Below are positions 9,752-18,796 of a stretch of DNA of 64,000 nt, piece after piece. Under the pieces are notes generated by a model. It was not told the origin of the DNA and made no database searches. It saw nothing but the letters and a program-made list of their open reading frames with translations. The first letter of the stretch is position 1, and the number at the start of each line of letters is the position of its first letter. The DNA comes from Nocardioides speluncae. Lineage in GTDB: Bacteria > Actinomycetota > Actinomycetes > Propionibacteriales > Nocardioidaceae. The stretch spans positions 372,001 to 436,000 of the forward strand of contig NZ_QEOO01000016.1 of the NCBI RefSeq assembly GCF_003121585.1, read 5' to 3'. The position numbers were made by a program, and so were the translations under genes.

Positions 9752-10546
9752 GTGATGATTCGACCGGTCGAGCTCGAGGCGATCCGCGATGGCCAGATCG
9801 ACCTGGCGTTCCGGCGCTGGGACCGGGCCCGGGTGAAGGTCGGGACCCGGCTCCGGACCGCCGTCGGGCTGCTAGAGGTGACCAGCGTCGAGCAGGTCCC
9901 GCTGTCCGCACTCCGCGCCGAGGATGCACGCCGGTGCGGCGCGGGGTCGCTGGCCGCACTCAAGACCAACCTCAGTGCTCGGCCGGACGGCAAGGTGTTC
10001 CGGGTCGGCCTCAAGTACGCCGGCGCCGATCCCCGCGACAGCCTTCGCGAGACCATCCCCACGGCCGAGGAGACCGTCGAGATCCTGGCCGGGCTCGACA
10101 GGCTCGACGCCGCGTCGTCGATCGGCGCCTGGACCCGCACCACGCTGCGGATCATCGACGCCAACCCGGAGGTCCGGGCACCCGAGCTCGCCGCGCAGCT
10201 CGGCCGGCCGACGGCCGAGTTCAAGACCGACGTACGCAAGCTCAAGGGGCGCGGGCTGACCGAGTCGCTCGCGATCGGCTATCGGCTCTCGCCCCGCGGC
10301 GAGGCGGTGCTCGACCACGAGGACGGTCCCCGGGACCGGCCGCCGCGGCGTACCGGAACGCCGTTGCCGCGCTCGATCGGCGCGCCCGCGACCCGAGCGC
10401 TGCGCGAGGCCGACGTACACACGCTGGAGGCGGTCAGCGCCTGGACCCGCCGCGACCTCGCCGCCCTGCACGGCGTCGGCCCGATCGCACTGGACCGGCT
10501 GGCCACCGCGCTCGCGGCGCTCGGCCTCGACTACGCCCCGGAGTAG
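9752..10546 (+). CDS. ASCH-like domain protein with C-terminal helix-hairpin-helix
   Basis: About 264 residues. The first 80 (IRPVELEAIRDGQIDLAFRR, then VKVGTRLRTAVGLLEVTSVE) look like an ASCH/PUA-type nucleic-acid-binding fold. The middle (about 120-175) looks like a small winged helix. The C terminus (about 200-260, ALHGVGPIALDRLATAL) looks like a helix-hairpin-helix DNA- or RNA-binding motif. The start is GTG 9752 (or ATG 9755). A TATGCT hexamer at 9740-9745, 6 bases before GTG, would suit a leaderless transcript. An open frame back to 9686 exists but overlaps the lipoprotein start. A role with nucleic acid is likely; nothing more specific is visible. Confidence 0.7.
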   Translation: MMIRPVELEAIRDGQIDLAFRRWDRARVKVGTRLRTAVGLLEVTSVEQVPLSALRAEDARRCGAGSLAALKTNLSARPDGKVFRVGLKYAGADPRDSLRETIPTAEETVEILAGLDRLDAASSIGAWTRTTLRIIDANPEVRAPELAAQLGRPTAEFKTDVRKLKGRGLTESLAIGYRLSPRGEAVLDHEDGPRDRPPRRTGTPLPRSIGAPATRALREADVHTLEAVSAWTRRDLAALHGVGPIALDRLATALAALGLDYAPE

Positions 10547-10630
10547 CGGCGACGCCGTGACAACGGATCGGTACCTCATCTCGTCCTTCCCGGGACAGAT
10601 GACCGAACACCGAGTCGAGGAGGGGTGCAG

Positions 10631-11128
10631 ATGGGACGCGATCATCGGGACGACTTCACCGGGTTCGTAGCCGCCCGGCAGACCCAGCTCCGCAGGATCG
10701 CCTACGGGCTGACAGGAAGCTGGCCGGCGGCCGACGACCTGGTGCAGACCGCGCTGGCCAGGCTGTACGTCGCGTGGCCCAAGGTGCGCCGCAAGGGGGC
10801 AGAGGACGCCTACGTCCGCAAGATCATGGTCCGCGAGGCCATCGACGAGAGCCGCCGCCCATGGCGACGCGTCTCCGTCGGCCTCGAAGGATTCGACCAC
10901 CCCGCACCGAGTCAGGGCGACCCGGCCGACTGGCACGACCTGATCCGGGCACTCGGCGAGCTGCCCGGCAGGCAGCGGGCGGCTGTCGTACTCCGCCACT
11001 GGATCGGGCTGTCCGTCGCCGAGACCGCCGACGTCCTCGGCGTCAGCGAAGGCACGGTCAAGAGCCACACGTCCCGCGCCCTGGAGCGCCTCCACACTCT
11101 GCTTGCGCCGGAAGGAACAACGAGATGA
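10631..11128 (+). CDS. ECF sigma factor, SigE-like family
   Basis: 165 residues with sigma region 2 (about 10-70: RIAYGLTGSWPAADDLVQTA) and region 4 (about 105-160: LPGRQRAAVVLRHWIGLSV, then GVSEGTVKSHTSRALERL). It lacks region 3, as ECF factors do. ATG 10631 has GAGGAGGGG 6 bases upstream; a GTG two codons earlier is less likely. The stop overlaps the start of the next gene (ATGA), so sigma factor and membrane partner are translationally coupled. It probably directs RNA polymerase to a small stress regulon; the signal is unknown. Confidence 0.92.
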   Translation: MGRDHRDDFTGFVAARQTQLRRIAYGLTGSWPAADDLVQTALARLYVAWPKVRRKGAEDAYVRKIMVREAIDESRRPWRRVSVGLEGFDHPAPSQGDPADWHDLIRALGELPGRQRAAVVLRHWIGLSVAETADVLGVSEGTVKSHTSRALERLHTLLAPEGTTR

Positions 11129-12051
11129 CACCCGAGAGCTTTTCCACGATGTACGAGGCCGCCACCGAGACGCCGCCACCCACCAACCTGGCGCCGTCCG
11201 CTGTCAAGGCGGGACGCCGTCGGCTGGTACGCCGGCGACTGGCGGTCACCGGAGCCGGCCTGGCAGCGCTCGCGGTCGTCGCCGGATCGGCGTACGCCGG
11301 CACCGGGCTGACCGAGGACTCCCCCGACACCCAGGTCGCAACCCCCGGTGCGACGGCCGACGACCAGATCATCGAGAGGTGCCGCACCCTCGACGGCAAC
11401 AGCGAGGAGGCGGTCGATGCCGTCTACAGCGTGGGACATCCCACGATCGTGGCGAGGGCGGAGACGCCGGACCAGACGACGTACGTGCTGATGGCCGCCG
11501 ACGAGAAGGTCTGGGCGGAGTGCTCGCTCCCCAGGTCCGGACAGACCTCGCCAACGCTGACGTACTTCTTTCCGCCCGGCCCGATCACCTCATCGGGCGT
11601 GAGGCACTTCCTCGCCCCGGGGAGCTCGCTCCGAACCGCGGCGGCAGTCGGTTCGGGCTGCGCCCTGGTCGAGGACAGCCCCGATCCCGGCTGCCGCACG
11701 TTTGTGGTGCGCGTGACAGATCGACTGCCCGCGGCGGTGGCGTCGGTCGCGTTCCGCACGGGCGACGGCAAGACGACCGTGGTGGACAGGCAAGCGAGCG
11801 GATTCGTGCTGCTCGACCATGTCGGCGAGCTGCCCGACGGCGTACCCGCGGACCCGTCCGAGTGGGGCGAGTTCCGCGCCCTGGAACGCGTCACCTATCT
11901 CGATGCCGACGGCGACCCGATCGCGGCCGGCGCCATGGACGGCAGCGGCGACCCGATGAAGGACGAGCGGGTCGCGGGTCTTCGCTCGTTGGAGAAGTAC
12001 CTGTCGCTCAAATCGAATCCCGAGCCGGGCCTCATTGACGAGGTTCGGTAA
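11125..12051 (+). CDS. Membrane protein coupled to the sigma factor, probable anti-sigma role
   Basis: 308 residues. The N-terminal 35 residues are cytoplasmic and basic near the end (AGRRRLVRRRL). One membrane helix follows (about 36-57, LAVTGAGLAALAVVAGSAYA), then a 250-residue outer domain with four cysteines. There is no zinc anti-sigma motif (HxxxCxxC). The 4-base ATGA overlap with the sigma gene and the membrane layout suggest it senses an outside condition and restrains the sigma factor, but that is inference. The 3' end overlaps the next, convergent gene by 20 bases. Confidence 0.75.
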   Translation: MTPESFSTMYEAATETPPPTNLAPSAVKAGRRRLVRRRLAVTGAGLAALAVVAGSAYAGTGLTEDSPDTQVATPGATADDQIIERCRTLDGNSEEAVDAVYSVGHPTIVARAETPDQTTYVLMAADEKVWAECSLPRSGQTSPTLTYFFPPGPITSSGVRHFLAPGSSLRTAAAVGSGCALVEDSPDPGCRTFVVRVTDRLPAAVASVAFRTGDGKTTVVDRQASGFVLLDHVGELPDGVPADPSEWGEFRALERVTYLDADGDPIAAGAMDGSGDPMKDERVAGLRSLEKYLSLKSNPEPGLIDEVR

Positions 12052-12592
12052 CCGGGCCGACCCGGCGCCACCGGGGGAGGCGGAGCGCGAGCAGCGGTCC
12101 GTCCTCCTCCGGTACGGCGATCTGGAGCAGCCGGGCCCGCCGGTCCTCGTCGGGCAGGTCGGCGCGGGAGAGGATCTGCGGGCCGGCGACCAAGTTGTTG
12201 TCGAAGTCGAAGCCGACCCAGAGCCCGAGCATCTGCCGGGCTCCGGTGGTGGCTGGCAGCTCGAACCGACAGTAGACCGACTCCTCGTGCCCCTTGCCGC
12301 GGTAGTCGGCGACCAGGTGGTGGCGTTCCTTGGTCATGCTCCCGGAGTACGCGTAGCCCTCGCCGACGGCTGTGAAGTGGAGCTCGTGGCGCAGGCTGGG
12401 CGAGACCTGCCACACCTCTCGGACCACGATCATGTCGCCGTCGCGACGGCTGAGGTTGTACTCGTACCAGGTGCCGCACAGGTCGTTCTTGCGCATCCGC
12501 CGGTAGACCAGCAGCGCGACCTGCCAGGCCACCGGCACCGCCACCGCGATCAGGGCGCCGAGCACCAGCTCGGCCCAGTTCACCTCACTCAT
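12032..12592 (-). CDS. Membrane-anchored protein of unknown function (third gene of GCS2-SET operon)
   Basis: 186 residues. One N-terminal membrane helix (about 8-30, LVLGALIAVAVPVAWQVALLV) is followed by basic RRMRKN and a mostly beta-strand domain containing GTWYEYNLSRRDGDMIV. I do not recognise the family. Its start overlaps the end of the SET-domain gene by 8 bases, so it belongs to the same operon and probably to the same process. The domain after the helix would face the cytoplasm if the positive-inside rule holds. Confidence 0.75.
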   Translation of the reverse strand: MSEVNWAELVLGALIAVAVPVAWQVALLVYRRMRKNDLCGTWYEYNLSRRDGDMIVVREVWQVSPSLRHELHFTAVGEGYAYSGSMTKERHHLVADYRGKGHEESVYCRFELPATTGARQMLGLWVGFDFDNNLVAGPQILSRADLPDEDRRARLLQIAVPEEDGPLLALRLPRWRRVGPVTEPRQ

Positions 12593-13118
12593 GACTCTCC
12601 CCGCCCCTCCCGGCGTCGATCTTCTGCTGGATCTGCGTGGAGAACCGCCCCCTGTAGCGCTGCTGCAGCTCGGGCGTGCGCCAGTCGTCGCCGGTGACCA
12701 CGCTTCGGCACTCGGCCGAGCCGCAGCGGCACTGGAGCTTGTACTCGGGGTAGCAGACGATCGTCACGTAGTCGCAGAGGATCTCCTCGCCGGCCGCGAT
12801 GTCGCGGGTGGCGGCGAAGACCACCTGGCCCTGCGGCGCGATGTTCGGCGTACACCCGTGGTTGAAGAAGATCACCACGTCCTCGACCTCGGAGGCGTCG
12901 AGCGGTGCCAGGAACCAGTCGTCGGTCAGCGGGTGGCTGTAGCCGCCCAGCCTCGCGTCGATGTCGAGGGCGACCGCCTTCGGCACGATGTGCCCGCCGC
13001 GGATCGCGATCACCTCGCCCTGCGGGATCGGCTCGGCGGCGAACAGCCCAGAGCCGTGTACGCCGCTCGGCCGCACCACGCAGCGCGGCGAACGGTACGA
13101 GCCCGGGATGCCGCTCAT
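12585..13118 (-). CDS. SET-domain protein with post-SET cysteines (probable protein lysine methyltransferase)
   Basis: 177 residues, one SET domain. Visible motifs are GVHGSGLFAAEPIPQGEV (SAM-binding start), FFNHGCTPN (the NH-x-C-x-PN catalytic loop), GEEILCDY, and a post-SET cluster CRCGSAEC. Such proteins methylate lysines of target proteins using SAM; a bacterial target is not evident. The start is ATG 13118, overlapping the stop of the GCS2-like gene by 4 bases (ATGA). It is the middle gene of a tightly coupled three-gene operon. The pairing with an amide ligase suggests a peptide- or protein-modifying pathway (inference). Confidence 0.85.
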   Translation of the reverse strand: MSGIPGSYRSPRCVVRPSGVHGSGLFAAEPIPQGEVIAIRGGHIVPKAVALDIDARLGGYSHPLTDDWFLAPLDASEVEDVVIFFNHGCTPNIAPQGQVVFAATRDIAAGEEILCDYVTIVCYPEYKLQCRCGSAECRSVVTGDDWRTPELQQRYRGRFSTQIQQKIDAGRGGESHE

Positions 13119-14152
13119 CGGACCGCTCCCTCGGCCAGGACCGGCACCGGCGGTCGCCAGGCCAGAGGCAGCGCGTCGATCGCCTCGCTCATCGCGGCGA
13201 GATCCTCGCGCGCCCGGTCCGGCAGCGTCCCGTCCTCGCAGAACCGGTAGAACTCGTCGGCCGGAGCCGCGGACGGCGCCGCGTCGGCGGCGTACCGGAC
13301 CAGGCCGAGGACGAGCGCGACCAGGTCGGCGACCGCGCCGGCCGTGGGCAGCGCATCGCCGACTCGCACCTCCACCAGCCCGTTGTCGCGGATGCTGAAG
13401 AAGGAGTAGTCGCGGAGCCCGAGCGGCACGTCTGCCTGTGTCCTCCGGTAGTCGGCCAGCGTCGACGGCAGCTCTCGCGGGACACCCGCCAGCGGGTGGT
13501 GCGGCAGGTTGTCGCGGTACGCCGGCGGCCGGGCGGCGCGGTAGCTCCGGCCGCCGACCTGCTGCGGTCGGGAGAACGTGGACGGCACGAGATAGAGGAG
13601 GGAGTACGCCGCCGGCAGATGCGCGACCAGCCATTCCGGGTCGACCTCGATCGTCACCTGGGTCGCGGCCAGGTGGGCGAGGAAGTGCGGCGCGGCGAGC
13701 GGTGCCGGCGGCAGCGGCCGGCCGATGAGCCGCTCGGTCCGGGCCGCGTACATGTCGTGCTCGGCGTAGACGTAACCGGCCGGTAGGTCGGCAAGGTAGC
13801 TGGTGTCGAGGAAGTCGACGCCGGTCGCCTCGGCCGCGGGCCGCAGCCCGTCCCACACCTCGGCGTACAGCGCGACCAGCTCGTCCCGCGTCGACACCGG
13901 CGGATAGGCCACCTCGACCAGATGGGTGCCGTAGTCGTGCTTGACCGTGACCCGGCCGGTCGGCGTCTCCCGCCGCGCCTCGAGCAGCGGTCCGGCGGTG
14001 GTGCCGACCTCGGCGACGGCGTACCCACCGCGCCGCGCGAGCTCCGTGATGAGCGCCCGGAACTCCGCCGTGGCGGGTGCCCGGCCGTCGACCAGGACGA
14101 ACCGCTCCTCCTCCACGCCGACCCGCCAACCCAGGGGTACGCCCGCAGCCAT
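13115..14152 (-). CDS. GCS2-type carboxylate-amine ligase (glutamate-cysteine ligase-like)
   Basis: 345 residues. The N-terminal motif RVGVEEERFVLVD is the hallmark of the GCS2 family, which uses ATP to join a carboxylate to an amine; some members are true glutamate-cysteine ligases and many have unknown substrates. A conserved segment (THLVEVAYPP) follows near 95-105, and the C-terminal part carries NGLVEVRVGDALPT. The start is ATG 14152; the upstream frame is unlike the family and would overlap the divergent acetyltransferase. It is the first gene of an operon with the SET and membrane genes, which argues for a role other than thiol synthesis. Confidence 0.85.
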   Translation of the reverse strand: MAAGVPLGWRVGVEEERFVLVDGRAPATAEFRALITELARRGGYAVAEVGTTAGPLLEARRETPTGRVTVKHDYGTHLVEVAYPPVSTRDELVALYAEVWDGLRPAAEATGVDFLDTSYLADLPAGYVYAEHDMYAARTERLIGRPLPPAPLAAPHFLAHLAATQVTIEVDPEWLVAHLPAAYSLLYLVPSTFSRPQQVGGRSYRAARPPAYRDNLPHHPLAGVPRELPSTLADYRRTQADVPLGLRDYSFFSIRDNGLVEVRVGDALPTAGAVADLVALVLGLVRYAADAAPSAAPADEFYRFCEDGTLPDRAREDLAAMSEAIDALPLAWRPPVPVLAEGAVR

Positions 14153-14222
14153 GCGCGCCACTATGGCACCGCGACGCCCGGCGTTGGGGGTCCTTTTGCC
14201 GACCGGATGCCAGGATGAACAC

Positions 14223-14702
14223 GTGCAGTCGCGCGCAGCGGAGGTCCGTCCAGCAGTCGATACCGACTTCCCCGTCATCGCCAGGATGGCGGCCGAGGAT
14301 CCGGGCGTCGTCGCGCACACGGCGTACACCTACTGGGTGCTGCAGGCGATGGCCGCGGACGCCGTGCTGGTGGTGCCCGACGCCGGAGAGGGCCTGGCCG
14401 GGTACGTCGTCGGCGTCTACCCCTTCCAGCCCGAGGCGGCGCTGCTGCTGCAGATCGTGGTCGCGCCGGACCGGCGCCGGACCGGGGTGGGTGGCGCCCT
14501 GGTGACCGAGTTCGGGCGCCGCGCCGCCACGCGCGGGTGCCGGCGGCTGCTGCTCACCATCGACGCGAGCAACGAGGTCTCGGAGGGCTTCTTCCACGGG
14601 TTCGCCGAGCAGCGCGGCTGGCCGCTCGCGCTGGCCGGCAGCACCGGGACACTCGACGGGCTGCTCGACCCTGAGCGCATTTGGGAGCTGGGGCTGCCGT
14701 GA
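14223..14702 (+). CDS. GNAT-family N-acetyltransferase
   Basis: 159 residues, single GNAT domain. The acetyl-CoA loop reads DRRRTGVGGALV (near 83-94), with the preceding strand LLLQIVVAP. It transfers an acetyl group from acetyl-CoA to an unknown amine. The start is GTG 14223. It diverges from the GCS2-like gene, and its end overlaps the start of the thioesterase gene (GTGA), making it the first gene of a three-gene operon. Confidence 0.85.
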   Translation: MQSRAAEVRPAVDTDFPVIARMAAEDPGVVAHTAYTYWVLQAMAADAVLVVPDAGEGLAGYVVGVYPFQPEAALLLQIVVAPDRRRTGVGGALVTEFGRRAATRGCRRLLLTIDASNEVSEGFFHGFAEQRGWPLALAGSTGTLDGLLDPERIWELGLP

Positions 14703-15142
14703 CCGCCGAGACCACCGACGAGATCATCGCCCGGGTCCGGGACAGCTTCGCCCAGCAGGGCCTGATGGCGCTGCTCGGCGCCGAGCTCACCGACGTAGAA
14801 CTGGGCCGCGTGCAGATCAGGCTGCCGAGCCGGCCCGAGGTGAGCCAGCAGCACGGCTACGTGCACGCCGGCGCCACCAGCGCGATCGCCGACAGCGCGG
14901 GCGGGTACGCCGCGTACACCCTGATGCCGGCGACCTCCGAGGTGCTGACCGTCGAGTACAAGCTCAACCTGCTCGCGCCCGCGGCCGGCGACCACCTGGA
15001 GGCGATCGGCACCGTCCTCCGGCCCGGGCGGACCATCAGCGTCTGCCAGCTCGAGGTGTTCGCGGTCGAGGGGGACCAGCGCAAGCTGGTCGCCGCCGGA
15101 CAGCAGACCCTGATCAGCATCCCCGACGATGGGAGCCGGTGA
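14699..15142 (+). CDS. PaaI-family hotdog thioesterase
   Basis: 147 residues with the hotdog-fold signature YVHAGATSAIADSAGGYAAY and the later strand LTVEYKLNLLAPAAGDHLEA. PaaI-type enzymes hydrolyse aryl- or acyl-CoA thioesters in the cytoplasm. GTG 14699 overlaps the stop of the acetyltransferase gene. The stop in turn overlaps the start of the YciI-like gene, so the three genes are translationally coupled. Confidence 0.88.
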   Translation: MTAETTDEIIARVRDSFAQQGLMALLGAELTDVELGRVQIRLPSRPEVSQQHGYVHAGATSAIADSAGGYAAYTLMPATSEVLTVEYKLNLLAPAAGDHLEAIGTVLRPGRTISVCQLEVFAVEGDQRKLVAAGQQTLISIPDDGSR

Positions 15143-15525
15143 TGGCCCGCGACCCCAACATCCCCGACGCGTTCGACGTCTACACCGTGGTGGTCCTGCG
15201 CCGCCCGGCCGACGCCCCGGACCTTCCCGAGGACGAGCTCGACGACCTCCAGGCCCGCCATCTCGCCTACCGCGCCGAGCTGGTGCGGCAGGGGACGCTG
15301 GTCGCCAACGGGCCGTTCGACGAGCAGTCCGACCCGTCGTACCGCGGGATGTCGGTGTTCGCCTGCGACTCGGCCGAGGCCGCTCGGCTCTCGGATGCCG
15401 ACCCGTCGGTCGTCGCCGGGCGGCTCGCCTACGACGTCATGGAGTGGTGGGTGCGCGCCGGCTCACTGGCCTTCCCGCTGACCGACGGCCCGGTCGGCGA
15501 CCGCCGCTCGATGCGCGACGACTGA
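15142..15525 (+). CDS. YciI-like small protein
   Basis: 127 residues. The ferredoxin-like alpha-beta pattern, with HLAYRAELVRQGTLVANGPF and the later AARLSDADPSVVAGR, fits the YciI/dimeric alpha-beta barrel superfamily, whose members are mostly of unknown function. It starts at ATG 15142 (GTG 15139 is possible) inside the stop of the thioesterase gene. It is probably an accessory enzyme or ligand-binding protein of this small operon. Confidence 0.75.
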   Translation: MARDPNIPDAFDVYTVVVLRRPADAPDLPEDELDDLQARHLAYRAELVRQGTLVANGPFDEQSDPSYRGMSVFACDSAEAARLSDADPSVVAGRLAYDVMEWWVRAGSLAFPLTDGPVGDRRSMRDD

Positions 15526-15556
15526 CGCGCGGCTGAGCTCGGGTACGCCGCCGGTC

Positions 15557-17914
15557 TCAGTCGCGAGGCCTGAAGGCGAGCCGCAGCGATCCGGTCTGGT
15601 CGGCGGAGATCAGCGCCAGGATGTCGCCCGGCTCTCTGACCACCTCCGGCGGAAGCGTGCCCGGTATGGCCCAGGAGTTGTACCAGTAGGTGTTGTCGGG
15701 AGTGATCAGGGTGACGTCCCACGTGTCGCCGAGACTGGCGGCGACCTCGTCAAGGGTCGCGTGCAAGATCACCCCGGCTGGCATCGGAATTCGGGCCACG
15801 ATCGTCTCGCCGGGCTCGTCGATCTCCACGGTGGTCGGAGTGCCGTCGCCAGGCAGCTCCAGACGCTCGGCCGTCTCCACAGCGAGCGTCCCGGTATACC
15901 CGCGGAACCCCGTGAGGGTCATGGTGTACTCGTCGTCGGCGGGAATGGCCCACAGGCCGCGCCAGGTGCGGAGATAGTTCGGCACGGTCACGCCGGCGAG
16001 GGTCAGCTCGGGCCGGTAGGTGTCACCGGCAGAGTGCGTCTGCCTGGCAGCAATCACCTGGCCCTGCGTGGCACGGAAGTGCAAAGCGACCTCGCGGCGG
16101 TAGTAACCGGTGAGGTCGATGTCGACCGGCTCGCCGCCGACCGTCGCGTCGAGGTGAAGCGGCGTGGTCAGCTGGACAAGCGCCGTCGGAAGCCGTTCGT
16201 CGTACCCGGACACGGCGACGATGCTCCGCCCGTCACCCGCGGGTGACGGCTCGCCGGTGGCGGCGTCGAAGACTTCGACGTTGCAATCCCCCTCACACTC
16301 GTAGCCGAGGGTCACCCGCTCTGCCGGTCGCTCGAACTCGATCAGTGCGACGCGGTGTGGGTCGGCGACGACCGCCTCGACCGTGTCGCCGTTAACGTTT
16401 CCGGCCAGCAAGGTCGCCGACAAGGCACGCACAGCGACATCGAACGGCTCGTGGTAGCTGGGGAAGATCCGGAGCGTGTAGGTCCCGCCGTTGCTCCGGT
16501 AGACCGCCTCGCGATAGCGCTGAACTGCCGGCAGCAAGGGCTTCACCACGGTCCCGTCGCCGTCGTACAACACCTGCGTCTCGCCGGTGGTCGCCTCGGC
16601 CAGCAGGGTGAAGAACTCGGTCGCGCTGGCGTCGATACGCACCTCGACCGACTGGCCCGCCCGGTCGGTGTCCACGACGAACCCGGGGTCGTCCACCGTC
16701 GTCTCCACCACCTTCGGAGTGGATAGCCACAACTGCAGGCTGCCTTCCCGAGCCCAGTCACTGATCTCGATCAGGTAGGTGCCGGACTCTCGGGCCGTGA
16801 ACCGAGCGGCACCTTCGGTGAAGCCGGCGACGACCTCCCCCGATGGAGAGTAGACCCTGGCACTGTGCCCGACGTCCGACCGCTTGACGACCTCCACCCG
16901 CTCACCAGCCGCGACCTCGACCCTGATCTGCGCCGCGGCACCCGTGGTCGGTTGGATGCTGCGGATCTCCAGCGCGCTGTTGAGCGTCATGACGTACGTC
17001 GCGGCCGTGTTTGCGAAGATCCGCGAGGTCTGCCCCGTGGTCAGCGTGGTCGGTAGCAGCCGGAGCCGGTACTGACGGCCGGGCGCCGCGGTGTCCTCGA
17101 ACGTGACCTCCGCACCCGCAGCCACTGCACGGGACTCGAGACGTTCCCACACCTCGCCGTCCAGCCGCTCCATCGCAAGGACGGCGGAAGCCGGGCCTTC
17201 GGTGACGGCCCCGGTCAGCGAGATCTGCTGGCGATCCGGCCAGACGCTCTCGAAGTCAGCGGTCGCCACGAGCTTCGGGTTTCGGCGGACTGTGATCCGA
17301 AGCGTCGGAGACACCACCGAGGGCTGGCCGAGCTGCCTTGGCATCATCACCCGGACGTACTGGTAACCCGGAGCGAGCCGGGTCTCCATGGAGTAGTCGC
17401 GGGTCGGCCGCTCGTCAAAGTGCGACACCGTCGTCCAGACGCCCTCGCTGCTCAGAACTTGCAGGTTCACCTGGCTGTCGAGCCGAGCGCCGATCGTCGT
17501 ACCGCTGACGTGGAGCCACTCGTCGGCCATCATCGTGGTCTTGTCGGCGATCAAGGTGATCACCAGCGCCGTCAGCTTGAGGTTGGGTGAAGCCGCGGCC
17601 GGCTGTCCCAACTGCCTGGGCTTGATGACGCGAACGTACTGGACGCCCGCCGGCAGTCGGACCGAGAAGGAGTAGGTCTGCGCAGACCAGGTCTTCCTCG
17701 ACTGCAGCGTCTTCCAGGTGCCGCCCACCCAACGCTGGAGCTTGACCACGGTCCCCGGCTTGGCGCCGACCGCCTTACCGCGGACCGCGACCGCATCTGT
17801 CGCCCGGAACACGGTCTGGCTGGCTCCGATAGTCACCTGCACCGCCGCGTGCGAGGGCGGGCCCGTCAGCGTCAGACCGGTCAGCATGAGTACAGCGACA
17901 AGCCAGCGCGCCAT
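15557..17914 (-). CDS. Large secreted multidomain protein of unknown function
   Basis: 785 residues. The signal peptide is WLVAVLMLTGLTLTGPPSHA, cut after residue 24. Two tandem Ig-like repeats follow (about 25-115 and 116-215); each ends with nearly the same phrase, QYVRV(I/M)-x-PRQLGQP, so they arose by duplication. The rest is beta-rich extracellular sequence with prepeptidase-like (PPC) segments such as RFTARESGTYLIEISDW and GTYTLRIFPSYHEPFDV. No catalytic motif is seen. ATG 17914 has GAGGGGGAG before it; the frame is open back to 18034 but lacks such a site. It probably acts at the cell surface as a binding or adhesive protein. Confidence 0.75.
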   Translation of the reverse strand: MARWLVAVLMLTGLTLTGPPSHAAVQVTIGASQTVFRATDAVAVRGKAVGAKPGTVVKLQRWVGGTWKTLQSRKTWSAQTYSFSVRLPAGVQYVRVIKPRQLGQPAAASPNLKLTALVITLIADKTTMMADEWLHVSGTTIGARLDSQVNLQVLSSEGVWTTVSHFDERPTRDYSMETRLAPGYQYVRVMMPRQLGQPSVVSPTLRITVRRNPKLVATADFESVWPDRQQISLTGAVTEGPASAVLAMERLDGEVWERLESRAVAAGAEVTFEDTAAPGRQYRLRLLPTTLTTGQTSRIFANTAATYVMTLNSALEIRSIQPTTGAAAQIRVEVAAGERVEVVKRSDVGHSARVYSPSGEVVAGFTEGAARFTARESGTYLIEISDWAREGSLQLWLSTPKVVETTVDDPGFVVDTDRAGQSVEVRIDASATEFFTLLAEATTGETQVLYDGDGTVVKPLLPAVQRYREAVYRSNGGTYTLRIFPSYHEPFDVAVRALSATLLAGNVNGDTVEAVVADPHRVALIEFERPAERVTLGYECEGDCNVEVFDAATGEPSPAGDGRSIVAVSGYDERLPTALVQLTTPLHLDATVGGEPVDIDLTGYYRREVALHFRATQGQVIAARQTHSAGDTYRPELTLAGVTVPNYLRTWRGLWAIPADDEYTMTLTGFRGYTGTLAVETAERLELPGDGTPTTVEIDEPGETIVARIPMPAGVILHATLDEVAASLGDTWDVTLITPDNTYWYNSWAIPGTLPPEVVREPGDILALISADQTGSLRLAFRPRD

Positions 17915-18011
17915 GAGCTCCCCCTCGTTGGGCGGGCTTGCTCGCCCGCCGCGGCAAATTGAAACACCGCCTGCTCTCGAAGGGCAACGACGGGGCGGAC
18001 CCAACTTGCCG

Positions 18012-18791
18012 CTAGCGGTGCGAGGAGTCCACACGCTCCATCCTGGTCCAGCCGGTCCAGCCGCGCTCCTCGATCAGCTCCAGCAGCCGGGGCGCCGCCG
18101 GCACCATGTCCACGAACACCGCGTCGAGCAGCTTGACCAGGCCATCGGGGATCTGGACCTCCTCGTCGAAGGCCGCCAGCTCCGCCGGGTCGGCGTCCTC
18201 CATGAAACCGACGATCTGGTCGGCGATCGTTGCCAGCCGCGCGTCGTCGGGCTCCCAGAAGAGGGCCTCGCCCATCTCCCGGTAGCTCTCGACGACTGCC
18301 GGGTCGTCGAGCTGGCCTTGCTTGAGGGCCATGAACGTCGGCATGTGCTCCGGGACCTGGGCGGCGACCAGGATCCAGGCGTCCCGCTCGCCCGCGATCA
18401 TCAGCTCCGGGAACCCGAGCTCCCGCATCCGGGCCAGGTAGGCGACCGCCTCCGGCGGCAGCGCGAGGTTGTCGCCGGCCGCCAGCTGCGCGATCCGCTT
18501 GCGGTGCTCCTGCCGGTCCCGGATCTCCGCGCGCAGCCGCTTGTCGATGTCCACGACAGCGGCGGCGAACTCGTCGGCGTCGGCCGCCAGCAGCTCGCGC
18601 ACCCGGGACAGCGGTACGCCGGCCTCGGCGAGGGTGCGGATCTTGATCAGGTCCGCGACCGCGAGGGCGTCGTACCGCCGGTAGCCCGAGCGATCCCGCT
18701 CGGGCTCCGGCAGCAGTCCCTTGGCGTGGTAGTGCCGCACGGCGCGAACCGTGACTCCGGCGTACGACGCCAGCTCGCTGATGGTCAACAT
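18012..18791 (-). CDS. MerR-family transcriptional regulator
   Basis: 259 residues. The N-terminal winged HTH begins LTISELASYAGVTVRAVRHY, followed by GLLPEPERDRSGYRRYDA, typical of MerR. The dimerising coiled coil is about 75-115. The C-terminal 130 residues form an effector domain without metal-binding cysteines, similar to drug-sensing MerR proteins. The gene starts 5 bases after the ABC permease gene, so it is the last gene of that operon and probably controls it. MerR-like palindromes lie at 20500-20526. Confidence 0.88.
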   Translation of the reverse strand: MLTISELASYAGVTVRAVRHYHAKGLLPEPERDRSGYRRYDALAVADLIKIRTLAEAGVPLSRVRELLAADADEFAAAVVDIDKRLRAEIRDRQEHRKRIAQLAAGDNLALPPEAVAYLARMRELGFPELMIAGERDAWILVAAQVPEHMPTFMALKQGQLDDPAVVESYREMGEALFWEPDDARLATIADQIVGFMEDADPAELAAFDEEVQIPDGLVKLLDAVFVDMVPAAPRLLELIEERGWTGWTRMERVDSSHR

Positions 18792-18796
18792 GGTGC

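Noticed and set aside
12585..14597. 670-residue open frame on the minus strand
   Set aside because: Only the last 177 codons (SET domain) are protein-like; the rest shadows the GCS2-like gene.
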